Assembly: GCA_030608825.1 (NCBI GenBank)
Contig: JAUWDL010000050.1
Span: 1-7,686 of the forward strand
Length of the DNA stretch: 7,686 nucleotides
DNA from: Gemmatimonadales bacterium
GTDB taxonomy: Bacteria; Gemmatimonadota; Gemmatimonadetes; Palauibacterales; Palauibacteraceae
Direction of reading: 5' to 3'
Part shown: one piece after another, positions 1-7,319 of the stretch
Layout: every line of letters begins with the position of its first letter
How positions within the stretch are numbered: the first letter of the stretch is position 1
Translations under genes and position numbers: made by a program
Notes under the pieces: model-generated
Told to the model about the DNA's origin: nothing
Seen by the model: the letters and a program-made list of their open reading frames with translations, nothing else
Database searches by the model: none

Positions 1-663
1 GAAGAGGTGGCGCTGAGCGAACGCCTTCGTGCTCATGCCGGTGGAGCGGGTGAGGATCGCGGACACGAGGTGAGAGTTGCCGGTGCTGTAGATCATCCGG
101 CCTCCCGGTCGATCCACCATCGGTCGGTCGATCGCCGAGCGTACCCAATCCCGGCTCGCCACCCAGTTTCCGTAGTTCCGAAAGCTCGTGGTCTGCAGCC
201 CGGACGTCATCGTGAGGAGGTGCCTGAGCGTGATCTCTCTGTGCTCTGACGACACTCCCGCCGGAAAATGGTCGGGAAGCAACTCGGGCAGCGTCTGGTC
301 CAGGCTCTCCAGGTAGCCCTCCTCCAGAGCTATCCCGACGAGGGCGGAGATGATGCTCTTGGAAGCCGATTTGATGTTGACCTGGCGGCTCGGCTGCATG
401 CCCCTGAAGTACTCTTCGCCGATAACGTCGCCGCCCTGGGCGACGATGAGACTGCTCAACGCCGGCAGCTCCGCCGCGCGTTCGTAAGCGGCGGCAAGCC
501 GGTCCGGATCGGACGCGGCCTCGAGCCCTCCGGTGCGGACCGTCTGCGGGAGGCCGGACCCGATAACTCCCGCGAGCGCGATCGGCCCGAAGAGCCACAC
601 GCTCCAGAGGCTTCCAGGCTTGGCCCGCGGTCTCGGGCTCCGGCAGTCCGGTCCGAGCCTCAT
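1..663 (-). CDS. Serine hydrolase, beta-lactamase class C family (3'-truncated at window edge)
   Basis: This is a penicillin-binding-protein-like serine hydrolase (COG1680-type). Such enzymes act outside the cytoplasm on beta-lactams, D-amino-acid peptides or esters, and the substrate cannot be read from sequence. Only the first 221 residues are present; the C-terminal part, with the expected third (KTG-like) motif, lies beyond position 1. Seen: an Arg/Lys-rich N-terminus, then one hydrophobic stretch at about residues 18-38 (signal peptide or signal anchor). The nucleophile motif S99-A-S-K102 follows in the context NIKSASKSIISALVGIA. A conserved LLTMTSGL block lies at about residues 151-158, and the second motif is Y192-S-T-G-N in the context MIYSTGNSHLVSAIL. 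An in-frame TGA lies just upstream of ATG 663, so this is the earliest possible start, and it has a good ribosome-binding site. The gene is divergent from addB with no functional link evident. The fold assignment is firm; the specific activity is unknown. Confidence 0.9.
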   Translation of the reverse strand, partial: MRLGPDCRSPRPRAKPGSLWSVWLFGPIALAGVIGSGLPQTVRTGGLEAASDPDRLAAAYERAAELPALSSLIVAQGGDVIGEEYFRGMQPSRQVNIKSASKSIISALVGIALEEGYLESLDQTLPELLPDHFPAGVSSEHREITLRHLLTMTSGLQTTSFRNYGNWVASRDWVRSAIDRPMVDRPGGRMIYSTGNSHLVSAILTRSTGMSTKAFAQRHLF

Positions 664-815
664 TCCTCACCTTGTCCCTGACGGTCACCCATGAACAGGT
701 AACGTGCCGACCGATCCGCGAGTTCGCGACCAGGGCTCTCGTCCGGGCGGTTCCGGCACTCTAGGTTTGCTGAACGTATGTCTGTACCCCTGCCCGCAAT
801 CGTCGTCTCAGGATA
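664..815. other. Divergent intergenic region between the serine hydrolase gene and addB
   Basis: These 152 bases separate two divergently transcribed genes and must carry the promoter of the serine hydrolase. They probably carry that of addB too. I could not find a convincing sigma-70-type -35/-10 pair on either strand. The best -10-like hexamer, TAGAGT on the minus strand near 762, has no good partner. The region contains an imperfect palindrome, CGCGA-GT-TCGCG, at 717-728, and a mini-ORF at 778-816. No terminator, tRNA or repeat array was seen. Confidence 0.6.
667..673 (-). promoter_or_regulatory. Ribosome-binding site of the serine hydrolase gene
   Basis: On the minus strand the bases before ATG 663 read AAGGTGAGGA. 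The AAGG core (673-670) lies 6 bases before the start, a normal spacing. The in-frame TGA at 669-667 overlaps this site and rules out any longer N-terminus. Confidence 0.6.
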
Positions 816-816
816 G
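778..816 (+). CDS. Possible 12-residue leader ORF abutting addB (speculative)
   Basis: An ATG at 778 opens a frame reading MSVPLPAIVVSG, which ends at TAG 814-816. The last base of that stop is the first base of the addB GTG, giving the junction TAGTG. This geometry would allow a terminating ribosome to restart on addB, which itself lacks a well-spaced Shine-Dalgarno sequence. Against it: the only purine-rich motif upstream is AGG at 763-765, about 12 bases from the ATG, which is too far to be convincing. A frame this short occurs easily by chance. I do not recognise the peptide and see no attenuator hairpins or runs of one amino acid. Confidence 0.2.
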   Translation: MSVPLPAIVVSG

Positions 817-3800
817 TGGAAGAGCAACTCGGCTTCGAGTTCCTGCCGCCGACCGATCCAACTGATGTGCCCGGCACGTCAGATGCTCGCGGGCACTCCG
901 CGACGATCCTCGAGTCCCTGGAGGTCGCGGCACGGCGCTACCCGCGTGATCGTAAGATCATCGTCGGACGGACCCGTGGGGAAGCGCACGAGCTGATTCG
1001 GCAGCTCGCCAGGAGGCGGGGCTCGTGGATCGGCTTCGAGGTGTCCACGGTTCGGCCGCTCGCCATGGAGCTGGCGGGCCCGGCTCTGGCCGAAGGGGGG
1101 ATCCGGCCGCTCGACGAGTTCGAGGAGCAGGCCCTTCTCGACGAGGCTATCGACCGTATTCTCGTGCCCGACCCGCCCGAACGCTTCGCCAGACTGGTCG
1201 ACAGCGTGGGCTTCAGGGAACGGCTCAGGCAGAGCGTTCGTACGCTACGACTGGCCGGCGTCGGCCCGGATAAGGTACGGCACACGCCGGTGGCGGATCC
1301 CGACAAGATCGGCGTGGTGGGCGCGATCCTCGAGGAGTACGAGACCCGCCTTCGCTCCGATCGACTGGCCGATCATGCAGAGATCCTCGGGCGCACGGCC
1401 GGTGTGCTCCGCGGCGCGGGACACGAGGGCCGATCCTCACCGTTGGCCGGCCGCAGGATCTACCTGCTTCCAGGATTGTCTCTGCGGGGGCTTCCGGGCC
1501 GGTTCGTCGGTCGCCTGCTGAAACTCGGAGCGGAGATCCTGGAGACGGACCCGGTCGAGGGCCTGAACGCGCCGGCGGAGGTTCTCTGGAAGGCTGGTCG
1601 GCCGACCAGTTTGTTGTCCTTTCTGCACGCACCGGCGCTCGCCCCCGAGGCGCCGAGGGAGGCGATCGACCTGTTCGCCGCCGGAAGCATGGCCGACGAG
1701 CTGCGCGAGGTGCTGCGGCGCGTCTCGGAGGCAGGGGCCCGTTGGGATGACGTGGAGATCATAGCGTCGGATCCTCAGGCCTACGGCTCCGCCCTACACG
1801 CGCTCACGCAGCAGCTGGACGTACCCGTAACGCTCGCCGTCGGACTGCCCGTCGAGAGAACGCGTCCGGGGCGGGCCTTCACGGCTTACTTCCGCTGGTT
1901 GGACGGTGGCTTTGGGGCTGACGTGATCCGCCGGCTGCTGGAATCCGGAGACCTGCGCCCGGAAGGCCGGCACGGGCCGCATGGGGTGTCCCTCGCCCGC
2001 AGGCTGCGATCGCTGCGCATCGGGTGGGGACGCTCGCGCTACTTGACGGTGATCAAAGATCAGCTGGCAGCGGCGAGAGCTGCCGAGCGGAAAGTCCGTG
2101 ACGCGGGCGAGGATCCAGGGTGGCGCGTGAAGCGGCGTCGTCGCGAGCTGGAAGCGCTGTATTCGATACTCTCTCCGATCATCGAGAGCGCGCCGCCGAC
2201 TCGTGAGGGACCGGAGGACGAGCCCGAAGCGGTGTCGGCGGGCGACGTGGCTCGTGGTCTCTCCGCCTTTCTCCGTTTCGTCCCCGCGGAGGATCCGGTC
2301 GACGTTACGGCGAAGGAGCGAATCGACCGCATCCTCCTCCGGATCGCGACGACTCTATCGCGTCCGACGGAGTACGGTGCGGCGGCCGCCATCGTCCGCG
2401 CACACCTACAGATCCGCGTGCCTGCTCCCCGGGCGGAGGGCAGAGCTCCCTGGAGCTCGGCGGGCGGGCATCTGTATCTGACGGACCTGGAGCACGGCGG
2501 CGTGACGGGACGGCCCCTCACGTTCGTGGTCGGCCTCGACTCGGACCGTTTCCCCGGAGGCCGGCTTCTGGACCCTCTGCTTCTCGACGCCGACCGGCGG
2601 GCATTGGCGGGCAAAGACCTGTCGACGTCGACCGACCGGCTTGCCGAACGTCAGTTCCAGCTTGCCGCCCTGCTCGCCCGGCTCCGCGGGAGCATCACGC
2701 TCAGCTACTCGGCCTGGAGTCCCTGCGAGGCCCGCGAGATCGCGCCAGCGGCAGCACTCCTCGATGCGTTCCGGCTCAGCCGCCGTCGCCCGTCGGCCAC
2801 ATTCGAGGAGCTTCACAGTGAGCTCAGGCCTCTGGCCGGTCCCGTTCCGCGTAGGGGCGGCCGATTGGACCAGCAGGACGTTTGGCTCGGGAACCTCGAG
2901 AAAGGAGGCCGTCTGCTGGAGGCCCGTTCCGCCGTCCGTGCCCTGTTTCCCAGCCTCGACGCCGGGATCAGGGCCCGTGAAGCGATCCGCAGCGAGGAGG
3001 GCAACGCCTTCCACGGCGTCATCCGGCCGCGAGCCGAGGAGCTGGATCCGCGGCTGAACGCTGGCCGAACCTTATCGGCCAGCGCGCTGGAGAGCCTGGG
3101 TGCCTGTCCGCGAAAGTACCTCTTCAGGAGGGTGCTCTGGCTCGACCCGCCGGACGACCCGGTCCGGGACCCCGACCGATGGCTCGACGCGAGGGAGCGC
3201 GGCAGCTTGCTCCACACCGTGTTCGAGCGCGTCCTTCAAGAGCGGATGGAAGGAGACGATCACGAGGCGACGCGAGAGGCCCGAGCCATCGAGATCCTGG
3301 CGGAAGAAGCCGAGGTCAAGCTCGGCGAGATGCCGACGCCGAGCCAGGCGGTCTTCCGACGCGAGCTGGAGGACCTGGCCGAGGACGTGAGGTCCTTCTG
3401 CAACATGACCCGATCGATTCCGCCACCCCTCGCGCTCGAGCTCAAGTTCGGCCTCGGCGGCGACGCCCCGTTCCCGATGGAGGTCCCGGGCGGCACGATC
3501 CTCCTGCGAGGAGCGGCGGATCGGGTGGATGGCGGAGATCCCGAGCTGACGATCGTGGACTACAAGACCGGGAGCTCGTTCGGCTACGATCGCGGTTCGG
3601 GCACCTTCAACGGCGGCCGAAGGCTCCAGCACATCGTGTACACGAGGGTCGTGGAAGAACTGTTGGGGCGCCGCGTCCAGGCGTTCGAGTATCACTTCCC
3701 ATCCAGCCGGGGACAAAACACGGTCCGTCGTTACGAGAGCTCCGCGTACGCCTCGGGCACGGAGCTCATCGCCCGCCTGCTGGATGGCGTGGCCGCCGGG

Positions 3801-3986
3801 CACTTCCCACCAACCGAGAACCCGGGCGACTGCCGATTCTGCGACTACCGGGCGATCTGTCGGGTGGCCGCGGGCCCGTCGGGCAAGGACGACTCGCCGC
3901 TCCTCGAGTGGGCCGAGAGCCGTTGGGCGTCCGGCGGGGAATACGAGGCGCTGAGGGCGGCCCGGGCTTGGGACGGCTCCCGTTGA
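816..3986 (+). CDS. addB: AddB, nuclease subunit of the AddAB helicase-nuclease (motor-degenerate)
   Basis: This 1056-residue protein is the AddB-type partner of AddA in the cytoplasmic enzyme that resects DNA double-strand breaks for RecA loading. The N-terminal helicase-like region has IIVGRTRGEAHELI (about residues 48-61) where other AddB proteins carry a Walker A GxxGxGK(S/T); no GK(S/T) is seen, so ATP binding here is unlikely. Degenerate helicase-fold blocks follow at about 312-375 (DVEIIASDPQAYG onward) and 570-600 (TFVVGLDSDRFPG). The C-terminal nuclease is intact: H800 in LLHTVFE, D902 in GAADRVD, D915 and K917 in IVDYKTG, then Q938 and Y942. Four cysteines, C764 and C1006-x2-C1009-x5-C1015, match the spacing of the AddB Fe-S staple. 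The start is GTG 816: the frame is closed by TGA 771-773 and no earlier standard start exists. AGGA (810-813) sits only 2 bases before it. GTG 867 is a less likely alternative. The family's usual length is about 1000-1170 residues. The gene overlaps addA. Confidence 0.92.
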   Translation: MEEQLGFEFLPPTDPTDVPGTSDARGHSATILESLEVAARRYPRDRKIIVGRTRGEAHELIRQLARRRGSWIGFEVSTVRPLAMELAGPALAEGGIRPLDEFEEQALLDEAIDRILVPDPPERFARLVDSVGFRERLRQSVRTLRLAGVGPDKVRHTPVADPDKIGVVGAILEEYETRLRSDRLADHAEILGRTAGVLRGAGHEGRSSPLAGRRIYLLPGLSLRGLPGRFVGRLLKLGAEILETDPVEGLNAPAEVLWKAGRPTSLLSFLHAPALAPEAPREAIDLFAAGSMADELREVLRRVSEAGARWDDVEIIASDPQAYGSALHALTQQLDVPVTLAVGLPVERTRPGRAFTAYFRWLDGGFGADVIRRLLESGDLRPEGRHGPHGVSLARRLRSLRIGWGRSRYLTVIKDQLAAARAAERKVRDAGEDPGWRVKRRRRELEALYSILSPIIESAPPTREGPEDEPEAVSAGDVARGLSAFLRFVPAEDPVDVTAKERIDRILLRIATTLSRPTEYGAAAAIVRAHLQIRVPAPRAEGRAPWSSAGGHLYLTDLEHGGVTGRPLTFVVGLDSDRFPGGRLLDPLLLDADRRALAGKDLSTSTDRLAERQFQLAALLARLRGSITLSYSAWSPCEAREIAPAAALLDAFRLSRRRPSATFEELHSELRPLAGPVPRRGGRLDQQDVWLGNLEKGGRLLEARSAVRALFPSLDAGIRAREAIRSEEGNAFHGVIRPRAEELDPRLNAGRTLSASALESLGACPRKYLFRRVLWLDPPDDPVRDPDRWLDARERGSLLHTVFERVLQERMEGDDHEATREARAIEILAEEAEVKLGEMPTPSQAVFRRELEDLAEDVRSFCNMTRSIPPPLALELKFGLGGDAPFPMEVPGGTILLRGAADRVDGGDPELTIVDYKTGSSFGYDRGSGTFNGGRRLQHIVYTRVVEELLGRRVQAFEYHFPSSRGQNTVRRYESSAYASGTELIARLLDGVAAGHFPPTENPGDCRFCDYRAICRVAAGPSGKDDSPLLEWAESRWASGGEYEALRAARAWDGSR

Positions 3987-6900
3987 GCGGAGAGAACCCC
4001 GCGCTCGGATCCCGGCCTCCGCTCACCGATCAGGCGGCACGGGATCGGATCGAGACGGATCTGGACAGGAACCTCCTGGTGGAGGCCGGCGCCGGCTCCG
4101 GAAAAACCACGGCGTTGACGGACCGGATGGTCGCGCTGATCCAGAGCGGCGCGGCGAAAATCGACGAGATCGCGGCCGTCACGTTCACGCGAAAAGCGGC
4201 CGCCGAGCTGCGGGAACGCTTTCAGGGCGCCCTGGAGGCGAAGCTCGACGAGTGCCCGCCGGAGGGAGCCCAGCGCGACCTCCTGAATCAGGCGCTCCGC
4301 GGCATCGACCGGGCATTTCTCGGCACCATCCACGCCTTCTGCGCCAGGCTTCTTCGCGAGCGTCCTCTCGAGGCCGGTATCGACCCCGCCTTCGAAGAGA
4401 CACCCGAGGCAGACATGCTGCGGCTGCGGAAGAGCTACTGGCACTCCTTTCTCGAGCGCCTCGTCGCCGAGGAGGATCCGGTTCTCGAAGAGCTCGCCGA
4501 TGTCGGGCTCCGCCCCGAAATGCTCGAGGCGGCCTTCGACACGGTCTCCGACAACCTGGACGTCCCGTTCGCAGCGGAGGAGGCGGCGATGCCGGCTGAC
4601 GATGCCATCGTCGCGGCACGGAGCGACTTGGAGCGGCTGCTGGATCGCGGCCTCGAGCTCATGCCGGCCACCGAGCCGATCGGAGGATGGGACGAGGTCC
4701 AGAAGCGGCTGCGGCAGCTTGCCTACCGAAGGGACGTTCAGGACTGGTCCGACCGCCGACGATTCTTCGACTCCCTCTCGCTCCTCGTGGGCAAGGCGTC
4801 TTACAACGTCACGCAGAACCGGTGGTCCGACTCGAGCGCCGGGAAGGCGGCGGCAAAGGGCTTTCGTGACGAGCTCAACGCGTTCGTCCGCGGGGGGGGA
4901 GCGGTGCGTGAGCTTCACGACCGGTGGCTGGCCCACCGCTACGCCATCTCCATCCGGCTCGTCACGCGTGCGGCCGGCGAGCTGGCGGCAGGCCGGCGCC
5001 GGGAGGGACGCCTGGACTTCCAGGACCTTCTTCTCCTGGCCGCTGATCTCCTGCGCGAGAGCTCGGGCGCGCGAAGGGATCTGGGCCTTCGCTACCGGCG
5101 AATTCTGGTGGACGAGTTCCAGGACACGGACCCGCTTCAGGCGGAGGTTCTCCTTCTGCTGGCGTCGGAGCCGGAAGAATCCGGCGGTGACTGGCGAACG
5201 GCCGTCCCGCGGGATGGTGCGTTGTTCGTGGTCGGCGACCCGAAACAGAGCATCTATCGTTTCCGGCGCGCAGACATCGTCGTATACGACCTCGTCCGGC
5301 GGCGCTTCGAGGAGTTCGGCGAGGTGCTCAAGCTCGTCACGAACTTCCGGTCGCGGCAGGGCATCGCCGACCTCGTGAACGCGACCTTCGGCGGCGGTGG
5401 ACTCTTTCCGGAGCACGCGACACCCCATCAGGCAGCGTTTTCACGCCTCGTGGTCCGGCCGAAGGATGATCCGGCTCCGTGCGAGGGGGTGTTCCGCTAC
5501 GACCTGGTGGTCTCGGGCGGCAGCAGAAGCCGAGCCGACGCCGACGCCCAGCTCCTGGCCGCATGGGTGGCCAACCGGCTCGAGGCCGGGGACGGCCGCA
5601 AGCCCGGAGACTTCCTGATCCTGACCCGCAACCGCAAGCACCTCGACCTGTATGCGCGGGCCCTCGAAGAGAGAAACGTCCCCGTGGACGTCTCCGGCGC
5701 GCGACTGGGAATCGAGACGGAGCTGTCCGAGCTGATGACGCTCCTCGCAGCGCTGGCCGACCCGGAGGACAACGTCAAGACGGTGGCCGTGCTGACCGGC
5801 CTGTTCTTCGGGCTCGATCTGGAGAAGCTGACCGAACACCAGCTGTGCGGAGGCCGGTTCCGCGCGACGGATGATCCGAAGGGGCGAGCAGGAGGCACCG
5901 AGGAGGTGCGGGCGGCTCTGGCACGACTTCGCGCCTGGTGGCTGAAAAGCAACGAAGTCCCCGCCGACGTCTTACTCGGCGAGCTCTGCGCCGAGCTTGG
6001 GCTGCTCCCCTACGCCGCCACCGGATCTCTTGGTGGCGTACGCGCCGGGACGATCGCCTACGGTCTCGACGCCGTGCGCGCCCGTGCGCTGGCGGGAGAC
6101 GCCTCGCTTGTCGGTGCGACCGAGGCTCTCGCGACCGCACTGGCCTGGGAGGACGCCGAGACGCCCTTCGAGCCCGGCCGACAGGATCTGGTGAGAGTGA
6201 TGAACGTCCACCGGGCCAAGGGGCTGGAGGCTCCCGTCGTGGTCCTGACGGGGGCGGAGCTCGAGTCCTTCCACCCGGTCAAGCTGCATGTGGAGCGCCC
6301 GGCAACGGGAGACCCCGTCGCCTATATGGTGTTGCAGGAGAGGAAGGGTCCGCATCACTGGGTCGACCTGGCTCGGCCGCTGGACTGGGCTCGGCGTCAG
6401 GTGGAGGAGCGAGCGTTTGATGAGGCAGAGCGGGATCGGCTACTGTACGTGGCGGGGACGCGCGCCCAGGACGAGCTCGTGATCGGCCGAATCTCCGGCA
6501 GGGACAAGTCTCCGTGGAGGGGCTACCACGGGGCTCTGACGGAGATGGCGGAGATTCTGGATCTCAGGCCCGGAAGGCCTCCGGAGAAGGCGGAGGTCGA
6601 CGTGAGCCCCACCGAGATCGAGCGGTCGATCGCCGTGACGCGAGAGGCGAGACTGGCCCTTGGCTCCCCCACCTACCTGATGGAATCCGTCACGGCGCTG
6701 GCCAAAGAGGGGTACGAGGAGCTCGCGACGGGCGGAGCCGAGGGCGAGCATCCAGCGGAGCCCTCGTCCGCGGAGCCGAGCGCGGCGCCCGGCGGTCCTC
6801 GTGGCTACGAGTGGGGCTCGGCCGTCCATGCCGCTCTCGCTGCCGCCGCTCGGGGGATGGAAGGCGAGCCGTTCCGCTTGTTCTGCCGGGCCCTGCTGGT

Positions 6901-7306
6901 GGAGTACGAGCTTCCGGTCGACGAGACGGGCGAGCCCAGAAACCTCGAGGATCTGCTCGACCTCGTCAGCCAGGTGCAGGCCTCGGAGCTCTGGCAGAGG
7001 GCGGCGGCCGCGGAGGAGCGCCACGTGGAGATGCCCTTCGCTTCTCCGTACGGAGGTCACGAGGCTCACGCGGACGTTCCGGTGACCGTCGAAGGAGTCA
7101 TCGATCTCGCTTTCCGTGAACCGGATGGCTGGGTCATCGCCGACTACAAGACCGACCGGGGAGACGACCCCGAATTCGAGCGGCGGACGCGTGCCTACAG
7201 GCGGCAGGTGGACATCTACGCGGATTGCTGGGCCGCCCTGACGGGAGACCCGGTCAGAGAGCGCATCCTGCTCTTCACGGCCCTCGGCAGGGCGGAGAAC
7301 TGGTAG
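3983..7306 (+). CDS. addA: AddA, UvrD-type helicase and RecB-type nuclease subunit of AddAB
   Basis: This 1107-residue protein is the ATP-driven 3'-5' motor and second nuclease of AddAB. Superfamily 1 motifs appear in order: Q17 in the Q motif; Walker A AGAGSGKT (35-42, K41/T42); motif Ia (VTFTRKAAAEL); Walker B DEFQDTD (377-383); motif III GDPKQSIYRFR (418-428); motif IV NFR (454-456); motif V VHRAKGLE (742-749); motif VI LLYVAGTRA (820-828, R827). An Ala/Glu/Pro/Gly-rich linker (about 917-939) leads to the nuclease: H949, D1041 in GVIDLAF, D1054 and K1056 in ADYKTD, Q1075 and Y1079. All catalytic residues are present. No ATG or GTG lies between the addB tail and the Q motif. TTG 3983, overlapping the addB stop as TTGA with GGGA 9 bases upstream, is preferred; TTG 3968 is the alternative (1112 residues). 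The frame stays open far upstream, but that part is an addB shadow. Translation is probably coupled to addB. AdnAB is unlikely because the partner has no motor. Confidence 0.95.
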   Translation: MSGENPALGSRPPLTDQAARDRIETDLDRNLLVEAGAGSGKTTALTDRMVALIQSGAAKIDEIAAVTFTRKAAAELRERFQGALEAKLDECPPEGAQRDLLNQALRGIDRAFLGTIHAFCARLLRERPLEAGIDPAFEETPEADMLRLRKSYWHSFLERLVAEEDPVLEELADVGLRPEMLEAAFDTVSDNLDVPFAAEEAAMPADDAIVAARSDLERLLDRGLELMPATEPIGGWDEVQKRLRQLAYRRDVQDWSDRRRFFDSLSLLVGKASYNVTQNRWSDSSAGKAAAKGFRDELNAFVRGGGAVRELHDRWLAHRYAISIRLVTRAAGELAAGRRREGRLDFQDLLLLAADLLRESSGARRDLGLRYRRILVDEFQDTDPLQAEVLLLLASEPEESGGDWRTAVPRDGALFVVGDPKQSIYRFRRADIVVYDLVRRRFEEFGEVLKLVTNFRSRQGIADLVNATFGGGGLFPEHATPHQAAFSRLVVRPKDDPAPCEGVFRYDLVVSGGSRSRADADAQLLAAWVANRLEAGDGRKPGDFLILTRNRKHLDLYARALEERNVPVDVSGARLGIETELSELMTLLAALADPEDNVKTVAVLTGLFFGLDLEKLTEHQLCGGRFRATDDPKGRAGGTEEVRAALARLRAWWLKSNEVPADVLLGELCAELGLLPYAATGSLGGVRAGTIAYGLDAVRARALAGDASLVGATEALATALAWEDAETPFEPGRQDLVRVMNVHRAKGLEAPVVVLTGAELESFHPVKLHVERPATGDPVAYMVLQERKGPHHWVDLARPLDWARRQVEERAFDEAERDRLLYVAGTRAQDELVIGRISGRDKSPWRGYHGALTEMAEILDLRPGRPPEKAEVDVSPTEIERSIAVTREARLALGSPTYLMESVTALAKEGYEELATGGAEGEHPAEPSSAEPSAAPGGPRGYEWGSAVHAALAAAARGMEGEPFRLFCRALLVEYELPVDETGEPRNLEDLLDLVSQVQASELWQRAAAAEERHVEMPFASPYGGHEAHADVPVTVEGVIDLAFREPDGWVIADYKTDRGDDPEFERRTRAYRRQVDIYADCWAALTGDPVRERILLFTALGRAENW

Positions 7307-7319
7307 GCGTTGAAGCTCC

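Noticed and set aside
7..681. Plus-strand open frames at 7-249 and 268-681.
   Set aside because: They are antisense to the serine hydrolase, whose minus-strand frame shows SxxK and YSTGN motifs. The plus-strand translations show no family features.
3179..3982. The addA frame stays open for about 800 bases upstream inside addB, giving an apparent 1375-residue protein from ATG 3179.
   Set aside because: The upstream translation is Arg/Gly/Pro-rich with no family motifs and lies over the well-conserved AddB nuclease domain. It is a GC-driven shadow frame.
3845..5428. A 527-codon antisense open frame across the addB tail and the first half of addA.
   Set aside because: It mirrors the strong GC3 coding frame of addA, has no recognisable domain and no plausible start context. 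Antisense open frames of this length are common in high-GC genes.
816..7306. Could the helicase-nuclease pair be an anti-phage defence system rather than housekeeping repair?
   Set aside because: Motif order, Fe-S cysteine spacing, two nucleases and the addB-addA gene order all match classical AddAB. No defence genes, integrases or methyltransferases are nearby in the window.
816..7306. Could the pair be AdnAB, the mycobacterial-type helicase-nuclease?
   Set aside because: Both AdnA and AdnB carry UvrD-like motor domains. Here the first protein has only degenerate helicase blocks, plus the AddB-type C...CxxCxxxxxC cluster.
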